Positions 19,163-27,669 of a DNA stretch of 64,000 bases are shown here, piece by piece. The notes beneath the pieces are model-generated. The model had not been told where the DNA came from. It made no database searches and worked only from the letters and a program-made list of their open reading frames with translations. The first letter of the stretch is position 1, and each line of letters opens with the position of its first letter. Source of the DNA: JAPLDP01 sp964628285 (lineage in GTDB: Bacteria > Bacteroidota > Bacteroidia > Bacteroidales > JAGONC01); contig CAZVNP010000002.1 in assembly GCA_964628285.1 (NCBI GenBank), positions 1-64,000 on the forward strand, written 5' to 3'. Both the position numbers and the translations under genes were made by a program.

Positions 19163-19723
19163 TTCATGGCAACCTGTCCGTTAATGAGGCAATGGTTCAT
19201 GGCATCACGACAGGGCTATCCGGCCGTTCTCGAAAGCCCGGGGCCTGTGGCCAGCCGCTCCGTATCCGATAACGGCTGCGCGACAGGCATTTTCAGCCGG
19301 GTACTGAATGATTATTACTGGCCACAGACAGATTACCGTGACTTTCCGGAGCAATCGGGGTTCTCCGTTCAGCGCCTTGACGAGCCGTTGGCCGAAGGAG
19401 ATGATATGCCCTGAATGGATGAGATACAATATAAAGTGAACCGATTATGTATCTTCCAACACTATGATCATCATACCGAAAACCCCGGTATAAAACAGCT
19501 TCAATAAATACCGTTAAAAATTTTACTAATTGCTTGTAAATTAGCCATTTTTGGACTATCTTTATGCCTGGAATTGAGATTTTAATATTCAAGATCGGTT
19601 TTTAACATTCCTCCTTATAAACCCGGCAAATAAAACAACTCATTCCTGGTGATAAAGCTATTCAGATATTATTTGGATGGTGCCTTAATAAATCTCATTC
19701 ATTAACCATTAAATTTTACTGCT
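19163..19723. other. Gap without a convincing gene
   Basis: 561 bases. An 82-codon open frame at 19166-19414 begins 3 bases after the deacetylase gene, with an antisense frame of similar size. Neither product is recognisable and neither start has support. The last 250 bases are AT-rich and probably hold the promoter of the TPR gene. Confidence 0.4.
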
Positions 19724-21211
19724 ATGAAAAATCCAAGCATCTATCTATTTTTTCTGGGATTTGCGTTCATATTACTTTTGGTCAACTGTAAAGGGACCAA
19801 AAAAGAGCGCATCACCGAAATCCCTGCCACCACGTCGTCAAAAGAAGCCCTGGCATCTTTTCAGCAAGGATTGGCCTTGTTTGATCTCAATGAAGGTCAA
19901 AAAGCAAGAACGTTCTTCAGTAAAGCCATCGAGCAGGATCCGAAAATGGCCATTGCTTACATCTTCAGAGCCGAAACGTCATTATCGCCCGATGAATTTG
20001 TAAAGGACCTGGATCAGGCAAAAGCCAACCTGGAAGGCAAAAGCGGGTGGGAGAAACTGTATTATGACTACTATGCCACCTATTTGAACAGTGACTGGAA
20101 CAAACGTCTTGAGATCACACAACAATTGGCAGACATGTATCCTGATGCCGCAAGAACCCAGCTCGATCTTGGGTACACATATATGACCGGGAATGATGAA
20201 ACCAAAGCCAGAGAATGTTTTCAGAAGGCGGTACAAATTAATTCCAAATGGGTAACCGGATATTTGGCGTTGTCAAACTCATATCTTTTCAGCGATCCGA
20301 AGGATTTTAAAAAAGCGGAGGAGAATGCTTTGGAAGTCGTTAAGTTAGCTCCTTCCAGTGCAGGTGCGGAGGTCACTCTGGGCGATTGTTACCGGGCTCA
20401 GAATGACCTTGTAAAAGCGAGGGAGGCTTATTCAAAAGCCATTGAGCTGGATACCGGTGCTTCGGAACCCTATTATAAAAAAGGCCATGCCAATACCTTC
20501 CTTGGGAATCTGGAGGAAGCCAGGCAAGACTATACCGAGGGAGCAAATTATGACCGGTCAAAGCAGTCGCCGGTTGAATTCATTGCCTATACTTATGTAT
20601 ACGGCGGCGACTATCAGGCAGCCTTGCAATACCTGACGGATCAGATCGCTCAAATAGATGCTTCAGGTGAAACCCAAAGCAATATAAACGTCACTAAATC
20701 GGTATGGTTGGAAGATTGCGCCAATATCGCATTTCATTATGGGGATATAACAAAATTCAAAGAAATTGAGGCTGTGCTCGGTCCCTTGTACACTCAAATT
20801 TACAATGAAGCCGGAACGCCTGAAGCCACAATGGAAGGAGAAGCCGCTAACCTTTACGGGCAAGCCATTGTTGCAGCTATGGAGGGAAATTATGACGTGG
20901 CCAAGACTAAAGCCGATGAAATTAAAACCACACTTGAACCTGTCAAGAATCCCACCAAGCTTTCAGGATATGAATTTGTCATGGGATATATTGCCATGAA
21001 ACAAAAAGATTATCAAAGCGCTATTAATCATTTTGAAAAAACCCGGCTAAGTGATATCTATAATAAGTACTGGCTGGCGTTGGCCTATGAGGCGGCGGGC
21101 AACAACGACAAAGCCAATGCCCTTTTCATGGAAATCTCAGATTATAATTTCAACGATCCATGTTACGCACTTGTCAGAAATGAAGTGAAGAATAAACTGT
21201 CGGCTCTGTAA
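19724..21211 (+). CDS. TPR-repeat lipoprotein
   Basis: A 495-residue protein with a lipoprotein signal (LLLVNC, Cys23) and many tetratricopeptide repeats, clearest at residues 45-270 (AREAYSKAIELDTGASEPYY, ARECFQKAVQINSKWVTGYL) and again at the C-terminus. TPR lipoproteins act as protein-interaction scaffolds at the envelope. It lies 56 bases upstream of an exported NTF2-like gene and the pair may be co-transcribed. No enzymatic domain was seen. Confidence 0.8.
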   Translation: MKNPSIYLFFLGFAFILLLVNCKGTKKERITEIPATTSSKEALASFQQGLALFDLNEGQKARTFFSKAIEQDPKMAIAYIFRAETSLSPDEFVKDLDQAKANLEGKSGWEKLYYDYYATYLNSDWNKRLEITQQLADMYPDAARTQLDLGYTYMTGNDETKARECFQKAVQINSKWVTGYLALSNSYLFSDPKDFKKAEENALEVVKLAPSSAGAEVTLGDCYRAQNDLVKAREAYSKAIELDTGASEPYYKKGHANTFLGNLEEARQDYTEGANYDRSKQSPVEFIAYTYVYGGDYQAALQYLTDQIAQIDASGETQSNINVTKSVWLEDCANIAFHYGDITKFKEIEAVLGPLYTQIYNEAGTPEATMEGEAANLYGQAIVAAMEGNYDVAKTKADEIKTTLEPVKNPTKLSGYEFVMGYIAMKQKDYQSAINHFEKTRLSDIYNKYWLALAYEAAGNNDKANALFMEISDYNFNDPCYALVRNEVKNKLSAL

Positions 21212-21253
21212 CCGTTTATTCCAGTATATATCTCGACTACTAACTTAAACTTT

Positions 21254-21260
21254 AAGGAGG
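21254..21260 (+). promoter_or_regulatory. Canonical Shine-Dalgarno sequence
   Basis: AAGGAGG lies 7 bases before ATG 21268. Strong Shine-Dalgarno sites are rare in Bacteroidota, so this one marks the start and suggests high translation. Confidence 0.6.
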
Positions 21261-21267
21261 AAGAACT

Positions 21268-21741
21268 ATGAAAACGAGAATTTTACTCGCAGTTATCATG
21301 ACCATTTTCCTGGTAGCAGGTATCGGATCCTATTCTGTGAAAGCACAGGAATGGACATCTGTCCAGAAGGAGGTCTGGCAAAATGTCAATAACTATTGGG
21401 ACCTGATGGCCAAAGGAGACATTGCCGGATTCATGGCATATATTCATAATGATTATTTAGGCTGGGATAATGAGGACCCGGTGCCATCAACCAAGGAGGA
21501 AACCCAAAAGTGGCTGCAGTTTGCCCTCCAGGGCACTAAGACACTTATTTACAACATCAAACCTCTCGGTATTAAAGTTTACGGTGATTTTGCCTTTGTT
21601 CACTATTACTATTACGAGGTCAGGGAAAAGGAAGGGAAGCAAAAAACCGATTTTGGACGCTGGACGGATATCCTGATGAGACAGGGTGACAAATGGGTCA
21701 TGATAGGCGATCACGGGGGCAGCGAGAAACAGGAGCAATAG
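21268..21741 (+). CDS. Exported NTF2-like (SnoaL/DUF4440-type) protein
   Basis: A 157-residue protein with a signal peptide (cleaved near SVKAQ, residue 27) and one cone-shaped NTF2-like domain: the helix VWQNVNNYWDLMAKGDIAGF, then strands FAFVHYYYYEVREKEGK and TDFGRWTDILMRQGDKWVMI. Members are small binding proteins or enzymes; no catalytic residues can be assigned. It follows the TPR lipoprotein. The start is fixed by a strong Shine-Dalgarno sequence. Confidence 0.75.
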   Translation: MKTRILLAVIMTIFLVAGIGSYSVKAQEWTSVQKEVWQNVNNYWDLMAKGDIAGFMAYIHNDYLGWDNEDPVPSTKEETQKWLQFALQGTKTLIYNIKPLGIKVYGDFAFVHYYYYEVREKEGKQKTDFGRWTDILMRQGDKWVMIGDHGGSEKQEQ

Positions 21742-22122
21742 AAGGGTCAGGACACTTAAACAAATAAAAGCGATAATTTTCCCGGTGCAAGGCCGCGGGG
21801 GAATCAATGTTGGCTCTCGGTGGAGGGAAAGGAATCATTTTCCTTTAATCATATCAAATCACATATAACGCCTGTTTATTACACAAAGTGACACGAAGGA
21901 ATCTCGAAGTGGCAGGAAGGAAAATTTATTCCATTATAACAATAGCAAAATAGGTTGTATTATAACTTTATTTAACTACGGAGGAATCGAAGTACTATGG
22001 AAATTCCTAAGGTATAATACATTAATTATCAATACTCTGCGTTCTCTGCGCTTCCTTTGGCCCCGATAGTTATCGGGGCTGCGGTTAACTAAAAAAGTCA
22101 GTTTTGATAGAACCTTTTTTCG

Positions 22123-22143
22123 GTGGGCCCACCTGGATTCGAA
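22123..22143 (-). repeat. Inverted 21-bp copy of the CAU tRNA 3' end
   Basis: These 21 bases are the exact reverse complement of 22925-22945, covering the T-loop 3' side, the acceptor 3' strand and two bases beyond. It resembles an attachment-site fragment, though in inverted orientation. Confidence 0.7.
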
Positions 22144-22295
22144 TTCTTATTTACCGTCATGGCTAAATTTAGTGCGCTTAATTAACCATCTCATTGGATA
22201 CTCACATTGTTAACTTAATCATCAGATAAAAATTCCTTGTAACACGGAGTGACACGAAGGCCATATGACGTACCTTTTTAAACCATCTTTATGTT

Positions 22296-22747
22296 TTACT
22301 TTTCTTTGTCTTGATACAAAGAAAAGTAATAAAAGAAAAATCAAGGCTGGACTTCTCGGCGACCCACATCGGCTCAATGGCTAAATGAAAATAACTCACC
22401 CGACCTGCGGCCGGCTTCGGACAGATTTTCATTTACCCTTCGGGCACGCCATTTTCGCCGTGTGGGTACCCCGCCTCCGAAGTCCCAGGCCAAAGATTGG
22501 GTAAAGATTATTTTTTCAATGAATCAATTTTGATGTCAACTTCTATCTGCAAAGTTCCGCCTTATAAAAATCGCGTGTAGAAAATCAGGGTTTCAGCCGT
22601 TAAGAAATTCAGGTAAGCACTGGAAACGGTGAACGAGATGGATGCCTCGCTCCTGAATTTTAGGCTGAAACCCTGATTTTTAGTGATTTTTTATTAAGCG
22701 GTGAATTTTCTTTGTTACTTTCTTTGCTTGGCAGGCAAAGAAAGTAA
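22296..22747. repeat. Palindrome-rich non-coding element
   Basis: Four fold-back units in a row: a 14-bp hairpin (22296-22309/22316-22329), a long imperfect palindrome (outer arms 22349-22355/22479-22485, inner perfect 11-bp arms 22382-22392/22425-22435), an 18-bp perfect inverted repeat with a nested 9-bp stem (22581-22598/22663-22680 and 22605-22613/22652-22660), and a 13-bp hairpin (22715-22727/22735-22747). The two end hairpins are related in sequence. No coding potential was seen. Confidence 0.65.
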
Positions 22748-22870
22748 ATAATAAAATGACTTAGTTAAACTTTTCTATTAATCAAAAAGAAATGAAAATG
22801 TGACCCTGAAAATTCAAATAATTGGGAATTCAACTATCATTTTTTATAAATTTGTTCTCCAATTTGATTG

Positions 22871-22944
22871 GGGCCTATAGCTCAGCCGGTTAGAGCAACT
22901 GACTCATAATCAGTAGGTCCCTGGTTCGAATCCAGGTGGGCCCA
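22871..22944 (+). tRNA. tRNA with CAU anticodon (Ile2 or Met)
   Basis: 74 bases fold as a standard cloverleaf: acceptor GGGCCTA/TGGGCCC, anticodon stem ACTGA/TCAGT, loop CTCATAA, T-arm CTGG-TTCGAAT-CCAG, discriminator A. CCA is not encoded. CAU is read as Met, or as Ile after lysidine modification. Acceptor pairs C4-G69 and C5-G68 resemble the TilS determinants of E. coli tRNA-Ile2, so Ile2 is favoured but not proven. Confidence 0.9.
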
Positions 22945-23009
22945 CTAATTGACCAGTTAGATTTTAACTGGTTTTTATTTTTTAACATTTGGATTATGAG
23001 ATAAATAAA

Positions 23010-23047
23010 CTTCGTGGCACTTCGTGTCTCCTTCGTGTCACTTCGTG
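23010..23047. repeat. CTTCGTG short tandem/dispersed repeat
   Basis: Four CTTCGTG units spaced 8-13 bases apart between the tRNA and dusB. The reverse-complement pattern (ACACGAAGG) recurs at 21881-21900 and 22241-22260. It looks like a low-complexity dispersed intergenic repeat. Confidence 0.55.
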
Positions 23048-23065
23048 AAAGAAAAAACGATTCTC

Positions 23066-24046
23066 TCAAAACCGGTAAGCATCTTCTATCTCACTCATCA
23101 CCGCCATGACCTCTTCAACGGTCACACACCGCATCAGCTTCATCCGGTATTGCTTAAAATCGGGCAGCCCTTTGAAGTAATTGCCATAGAACTTTCTCAT
23201 CTCCATGACGGCTCTTCTCTCGCCTTTTGCTGCGATGGCTTTTGCGATATGCAGGCGGCAGACCTCCGCCCTTTCGCCGACACCGGGCGGTGGTAACAGG
23301 TCGCCGCTGTCGAGGTAATGCCTGATCTGTCTGAACAGCCAGGGGTTGCCGGTGGCGGCGCGGCCTATCATGATGCCGTCGACACCATATCTGGCGATCA
23401 CTTCAGCGGCTTTTACCGGGCCGTCGATGTCACCATTGCCGATCACCGGTATTTTCATCGCCGGGTTGTTTTTCACCTCTCCGATGAGGGTCCAGTCGGC
23501 GCGGCCACGGTATTTCTGCACGGCGGTGCGGGCATGTATCGTCAGGGCGCTGATGCCGGTATCCTGCAACTGTTCCGCCACGGTGACGATATTTTTGCTG
23601 TTTTCATCCCATCCCAGGCGTGTTTTGACGGTCACGGGCAGGTGTGACGCCCTGACCACCGCCTGTGTCATCTTCAGCATCCGGGGGATATCGCGCAGCA
23701 GGGCGGCGCCTCCACCCTTGCTCACGACCTTCCTGACGGGGCATCCGAAGTTCAGGTCGATCAGGTCGGGGTAAGCCTCTTCGGCTATGGCTGCTGCCAC
23801 CACCATGGTCTCGATGGAATGGCCGAAAATCTGTATGCCGACAGGCCGTTCGGCATCAGTGAGCCTGAGCTTGGCAAAGCTTTTACCGGCGTGGCGGATG
23901 AGGCCCTCGGAGGCGATGAACTCGGTGAACATCAGGTCGGCGCCGTAAGCCTTGCAGACGGCACGGAAAGCCGTATCGGTGACCGACTCCATGGGTGCCA
24001 GCACCAAAGGGATGTGTTCGAATGTGATGGGTCCGATGCGCATCAT
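23066..24046 (-). CDS. dusB: tRNA-dihydrouridine synthase B
   Basis: A 326-residue flavoenzyme of the Dus family. The FMN-binding TIM barrel starts with LVLAPMESVTDTAFR; the catalytic cysteine Cys102 is in DLNFGCPVRKVVSKGGGAAL; the C-terminal helical domain (RKFYGNYFKGLPDFKQYRMK) is the tRNA-binding part. It reduces uridines in the tRNA D-loop using NADPH. Alternative start at the second Met (24043). It is divergent from the CPBP protease with nearly touching promoters. Confidence 0.93.
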   Translation of the reverse strand: MMRIGPITFEHIPLVLAPMESVTDTAFRAVCKAYGADLMFTEFIASEGLIRHAGKSFAKLRLTDAERPVGIQIFGHSIETMVVAAAIAEEAYPDLIDLNFGCPVRKVVSKGGGAALLRDIPRMLKMTQAVVRASHLPVTVKTRLGWDENSKNIVTVAEQLQDTGISALTIHARTAVQKYRGRADWTLIGEVKNNPAMKIPVIGNGDIDGPVKAAEVIARYGVDGIMIGRAATGNPWLFRQIRHYLDSGDLLPPPGVGERAEVCRLHIAKAIAAKGERRAVMEMRKFYGNYFKGLPDFKQYRMKLMRCVTVEEVMAVMSEIEDAYRF

Positions 24047-24076
24047 GACAGGGTGTCAGCGGTCGTAAGCTATGCA

Positions 24077-24084
24077 CAAAAATA
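24077..24084 (-). promoter_or_regulatory. -7 element of dusB
   Basis: TATTTTTG on the minus strand, 30 bases before the dusB ATG and one base from the -7 element of the divergent gene. Confidence 0.5.
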
Positions 24085-24085
24085 T

Positions 24086-24093
24086 TACTTTTG
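24086..24093 (+). promoter_or_regulatory. -7 element of the CPBP protease gene
   Basis: TACTTTTG, 18 bases before ATG 24112. It overlaps the in-frame TTG at 24091, which therefore cannot be the start. Confidence 0.55.
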
Positions 24094-24111
24094 TCGCACC
24101 AAAAAGCACCC

Positions 24112-25059
24112 ATGCCGAGAGAACCCTTTTTACGTCCTTTTCCCAACTACCTCAGGCTCATCTTTCTGTTGCTGATCATCCTGGGCTCACTGTTGCTGAC
24201 CCTTATCGCCGGGATGGCAGTTGCGGGAGCACTCTTCGGGTCTGGTGTCTTCGATGCACTCTCAGACCTGTCGGGCAAGACGCTGATGGAAAACCTCGAC
24301 CTTCAGCGTTATTTTCAGATCCTGAGTCAATTTGGGGTCTTTATCTTCCCTCCGGTCATCTATGCCTATCTTCTCAGCCGGGAAGTCCCCTCCTATCTGA
24401 GGGTAGACCGTAAGCCGCACATAGTCACACTTTTCCTGGCCCTGTCGGCTATCCTCGTCATCCTGCCCTTTCTGAATTTCACCCTGCAGATTAATGAATC
24501 ATTGCATTTACCTCATTTCCTGTCGGGACTGGAACGCTGGATGAAAACCTCCGAGGATCAGGCCGACCGCCTCACCGACGCTTTCCTGTCGGACACCACC
24601 GTCAAAGGCTTTGTCATCAATATGGTTATGATAGGACTGCTGGCCGCCGTGGGTGAGGAGCTGCTGTTCAGGGGTGTCCTGCTGCGGCTGCTGCACGACT
24701 GGTTCAGGAACGGCCATGCAGCCGTCATCGTCTCGGCATTTCTTTTCAGCGCCATGCACCTGCAGTTCTTCGGTTTTTTACCCAGAATGATCCTGGGTAT
24801 CATCCTGGGATACATGTTCCTGTGGAGCGGCAACCTCTGGGTCCCCATCATCACACACTTTATCAACAATGGCCTGTCGGTGGCGGTGTCTTTCCTGTTT
24901 TACCGAGGGGTCATCAAAACCGATGTGGAGTCATTCGGCAACACCACCAATTTCCCCATCATCGTGTTCAGCCTGGTGCTGACGGTTATATTATTAATCC
25001 TGATCTTCAGTTATGAAAGGTATTATACTCATCGGGGTAATGGCTTGCAGGGAAGATGA
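24112..25059 (+). CDS. CPBP-family intramembrane metalloprotease
   Basis: A 315-residue polytopic membrane protein with the CPBP/Abi (Rce1-like) motifs: GEELLFRGVLLR (the EExxxR motif, near residue 181), then SAFLFSAMHLQFFG (FxxxH) and PIITHFINNG (HxxxN). These form the metal-dependent active site within the membrane. Bacterial members process prenylated or signal-type peptides; the substrate is unknown. The ATG at 24112 is preferred because the promoter overlaps the upstream TTG. Confidence 0.88.
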   Translation: MPREPFLRPFPNYLRLIFLLLIILGSLLLTLIAGMAVAGALFGSGVFDALSDLSGKTLMENLDLQRYFQILSQFGVFIFPPVIYAYLLSREVPSYLRVDRKPHIVTLFLALSAILVILPFLNFTLQINESLHLPHFLSGLERWMKTSEDQADRLTDAFLSDTTVKGFVINMVMIGLLAAVGEELLFRGVLLRLLHDWFRNGHAAVIVSAFLFSAMHLQFFGFLPRMILGIILGYMFLWSGNLWVPIITHFINNGLSVAVSFLFYRGVIKTDVESFGNTTNFPIIVFSLVLTVILLILIFSYERYYTHRGNGLQGR

Positions 25060-25074
25060 ATCCGGCTCGGACGT

Positions 25075-25114
25075 CAAAAAAAAAGGGGAAACATCCGTTG
25101 TGTTGTTTCCCCTT
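25075..25114 (-). terminator. Rho-independent terminator of the exb cluster
   Basis: An 11-bp perfect stem (25083-25093 with 25104-25114) is followed, on the minus strand, by a run of nine T's. It ends the exbB-exbD transcript 26 bases after the last stop; read on the plus strand it lacks a T tail. Confidence 0.8.
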
Positions 25115-25139
25115 CCCGTTTCATATCATGAACCGTCGT

Positions 25140-25610
25140 TTACATTTGTCTCGGGTTCGTTTTCTTCAGTGTTGAATAATTGATCTTCAAGGCATTTGCT
25201 TTTCTCAGCTCCTGTTTCACATCGGTTACGATCCCCATCTTGGTGAATTTATCCACTTTAAGTGAGGTGGTGAGCAGGGGACGGTCGGCCTCGGTGCGCC
25301 TCTCGCGTTCGGCGATGACAAAGTCCTGGATATCGCCCACTGTGGCGAAACGGTCGTTCAACTGGATACGCGATTCGGTACCCAGTTTGGCATTCAGGGG
25401 CTGGCCGATGTAAATGTAACTCACCAGCGATTTCTTCTCCAGTTTCTGCACCTCGGTGGCATAAGGCTTCCTTATCTTCACCAGAGGCGTTACTTCACGC
25501 ATGGTAGTGCTGACCATGAAAAAAATCAGCAGTAAAAAGATGATATCCGGCAATGAGGCCGTGCTGGGCTTAGGTGTTTCTTTCGAAACCTCTTTTTTGA
25601 ATCTGGCCAT
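25140..25610 (-). CDS. ExbD/TolR-family biopolymer transport protein (second copy)
   Basis: A 156-residue protein with one N-terminal membrane helix (SLPDIIFLLLIFFMVSTTM) containing the conserved proton-path aspartate (PD), then a periplasmic domain. It is part of an ExbB/ExbD-type proton-driven motor that energises TonB-dependent transport or envelope processes. It follows the other exbD by one base, as often seen in Bacteroidota, where two ExbD paralogues share one ExbB. Last gene of the cluster, followed by a terminator. Confidence 0.9.
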   Translation of the reverse strand: MARFKKEVSKETPKPSTASLPDIIFLLLIFFMVSTTMREVTPLVKIRKPYATEVQKLEKKSLVSYIYIGQPLNAKLGTESRIQLNDRFATVGDIQDFVIAERERRTEADRPLLTTSLKVDKFTKMGIVTDVKQELRKANALKINYSTLKKTNPRQM

Positions 25611-25611
25611 G

Positions 25612-26193
25612 TTACTGTCCTCCTACATTTTCAGGTTCGGCTTCGGAGATAGAGACGGGGATGGCTTTCTGAATGGCATTGATATAGGATGTGTCTTTCA
25701 GGTTGTTGAAGTGAATACCGAATTTCTGCATGGAAAGCTCATCCCTGAGCTTGTCGATGGCCCTGGCCAACTCATTCTGAACCTGGATGTACATGTTATA
25801 TGATGTGCCCCTGTCATTTTTCAGTGAGATAACCCCTTTCGACACGGGGTAATTCCCCAAAAGAGGGATATACTCTTCCCTTTTCTCCGGCAGATTGGGA
25901 AGATTGGCCGGATTCGACAGGAATTCCTTGGCTTCGTCCATCAGTTGATCGATGTCTCCTTCCTGGCCGTTTATCAGCAACCGGTCGTTTTTATTGATCA
26001 GGATAGTGAAAATATTCCGTTTCTTGATTTCGGGCGGTTTCTGGGTGGGATCGAGGGGTGGCGGCAGACGCCTGAAAATCCCGATGTCAGTGTCCATGGT
26101 TGTCGTCACCAGAAAAAAGCTCAGGAGCAGAAAGGCGATATCGGCCATGGAGCTCGCATTGATTTCAGGTGCTTTTCTTGATTTGCGTGCCAT
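25612..26193 (-). CDS. ExbD/TolR-family biopolymer transport protein (first copy)
   Basis: A 193-residue ExbD paralogue. The membrane helix SMADIAFLLLSFFLVTTTM carries the conserved aspartate; the periplasmic part (residues 45-193) is longer than in the second copy and contains an insert rich in Pro and charged residues (LPPPLDPTQKPPEIKKRN). It lies between the conserved membrane protein and the second exbD. Two different ExbD subunits may form a heterodimer in one motor. Confidence 0.9.
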   Translation of the reverse strand: MARKSRKAPEINASSMADIAFLLLSFFLVTTTMDTDIGIFRRLPPPLDPTQKPPEIKKRNIFTILINKNDRLLINGQEGDIDQLMDEAKEFLSNPANLPNLPEKREEYIPLLGNYPVSKGVISLKNDRGTSYNMYIQVQNELARAIDKLRDELSMQKFGIHFNNLKDTSYINAIQKAIPVSISEAEPENVGGQ

Positions 26194-26205
26194 ATATTTT
26201 TTGCT

Positions 26206-26658
26206 TTATTTTCTGAAAAAGTTAATAATATTGCTGACCACAAAAGCCAGAATGGTGAACCCTGCCACGAAATAGGTGAAAATAAGTCCGGCACCGACAT
26301 AGCGTGACACTTCGGGTGTTGATTTGAGTTTCTGGAGCTGCTCAGCACCGAACTGGTTGCGTGAAATAGCGTACGCTATCAGGGCCAGCACAATAAATCC
26401 AACAATGATAGCAGCCACTCCAAGTAATTTCCTCGGATTGCGCAGCATCATGAGCAATGGGAACAGGATAGCGGCCAGGGCTGCAATAATTAAAATGACA
26501 AAGGTCAAAGTAAAAAAAGGATTCAAGAGTTTATCTTTTAAGGCCTCATTGGTGCCGAAGTCCTTACCGTAAGCCGCTACCAGGAGTGTCAGGAGAACAC
26601 CCAGGATGATGAAAATAGCCGTTACGATATTAACGATCCTTATCAAATTTTTATCCAT
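26206..26658 (-). CDS. Four-helix membrane protein between exbB and exbD
   Basis: A 150-residue protein with four predicted membrane helices (residues about 7-28, 46-70, 80-98, 122-146) and no recognised catalytic motif. It sits inside the exb cluster, 6 bases after exbB and 12 before exbD, in the arrangement seen in many Bacteroidota. A role in assembling or gating the ExbB/ExbD motor is an inference from position only. Confidence 0.72.
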   Translation of the reverse strand: MDKNLIRIVNIVTAIFIILGVLLTLLVAAYGKDFGTNEALKDKLLNPFFTLTFVILIIAALAAILFPLLMMLRNPRKLLGVAAIIVGFIVLALIAYAISRNQFGAEQLQKLKSTPEVSRYVGAGLIFTYFVAGFTILAFVVSNIINFFRK

Positions 26659-26664
26659 TGGATT

Positions 26665-27450
26665 TTACTTTTTTGAAGTGTTGTGTTTGGTCAGAATATC
26701 AATGAACGTGATGGTGCTGTCTTCCATGTCGCTGACGAGGCTGTCGATCTTTGACAGGCAATAGTTATAGAAGATCTGCAGGATAATGGCGACGATCAGA
26801 CCGAACACCGTCGTCAACAGGGCAACTTTGATCCCGCCGGCCACGATGGTCGGTGAAATATCGCCGGCGGCTTCGATGTTATCGAAGGCCTGGACCATCC
26901 CGATGACGGTACCGAGGAATCCGAGCATGGGTGCCACGGCGATGAACAAGGCTATCCATGACAGGCCCCTCTCTAAGCGTCCTGATACCACGCCGCCATA
27001 AGCCAGGATGGATTTCTCCACGATGTCCATGCCCTCGTCGTATTTATCCAGGCCCTGATAGAATATACTGGCCACAGGCCCCCGGGTATTCTTGCAAACC
27101 TCCTTGGCGCCATCGATACCATGAGCGTCCAGGGCCGATTCAACCTTATTCATTAATTTCTTGGTGTTGGTTGTCGAAAGATTCAGGTAAATGACCCTTT
27201 CCGCAACAATAGCGAGACCGAGAACAAACGTTAACAGGATAAACGACATGAATCCGGCCCCACCTTCAATGAATTTTTCCTTTAAAACCTGGTGCCAAGT
27301 CGCGGTTTTTTCAGGTGCAGCCGTCAAAGTGCCGGTCTGGCCAGCCAAGGTCTGTTTGGCAGTTGTATCACTTGTTTGAGGATAAACCACACTGGAAAAA
27401 CTAATGGTGAGCACTCCGATGATGGCTACCAAAGCAATCAGTTTTTTCAT
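26665..27450 (-). CDS. exbB: MotA/TolQ/ExbB proton-channel protein
   Basis: A 261-residue protein with an N-terminal signal-like helix, then the ExbB core: first helix FMSFILLTFVLGLAIVAERV, a long cytoplasmic domain, and two C-terminal helices (GLSWIALFIAVAPMLGFLGT with the family motif and GIKVALLTTVFGLIVAIILQ). It forms the proton channel with ExbD and should power TonB-dependent transport. No TonB gene lies next to it. tRNA-Ser ends 39 bases upstream in the same direction. Confidence 0.93.
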   Translation of the reverse strand: MKKLIALVAIIGVLTISFSSVVYPQTSDTTAKQTLAGQTGTLTAAPEKTATWHQVLKEKFIEGGAGFMSFILLTFVLGLAIVAERVIYLNLSTTNTKKLMNKVESALDAHGIDGAKEVCKNTRGPVASIFYQGLDKYDEGMDIVEKSILAYGGVVSGRLERGLSWIALFIAVAPMLGFLGTVIGMVQAFDNIEAAGDISPTIVAGGIKVALLTTVFGLIVAIILQIFYNYCLSKIDSLVSDMEDSTITFIDILTKHNTSKK

Positions 27451-27489
27451 AGTTATTTTTTTATTATGAACGGTTTACTTTGTTCTCAG

Positions 27490-27577
27490 CGGAGAGAAAG
27501 GGATTCGAACCCTTGATCCAGTTTTGCCGGATACACGCTCTCCAGGCGTGCGCCTTAGACCACTCGGCCATCTCTCC
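27490..27577 (-). tRNA. tRNA-Ser (GGA)
   Basis: 88 bases on the minus strand form a class II tRNA with a long variable arm. Acceptor GGAGAGA/TCTCTCC, anticodon stem CACGC/GCGTG, loop CTGGAGA with anticodon GGA, T-loop GGTTCGAATCC, discriminator G. CCA is not encoded. Confidence 0.95.
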
Positions 27578-27669
27578 CTATGATTGTCGTGATCTCCCTT
27601 TCTCTTATGAGGGCGCTAAATTACAAAAAAAACTATTAAATAAAAATTCGCATAGAATTTTATTGTGCC

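Larger units (their letters stand above)
21742..22870. other. 1.1-kb gene-free, repeat-rich region
   Basis: No credible coding frame. It holds short dispersed repeats with ACACGAAGG cores (21881-21900, 22241-22260), a GTTCTCTGCGCTT-type dispersed sequence near 22040, an inverted copy of the tRNA 3' end (22123-22143), and a chain of palindromes (22296-22747). Confidence 0.6.

Noticed and set aside
19166..19414. An 82-codon frame just after the deacetylase gene
   Set aside because: An antisense frame of similar size exists and neither has a motif; kept only as a comment on the gap.
22296..22747. The palindromic chain as a CRISPR or tRNA cluster
   Set aside because: Palindromes differ from each other and show no repeat-spacer spacing or cloverleaf fold.
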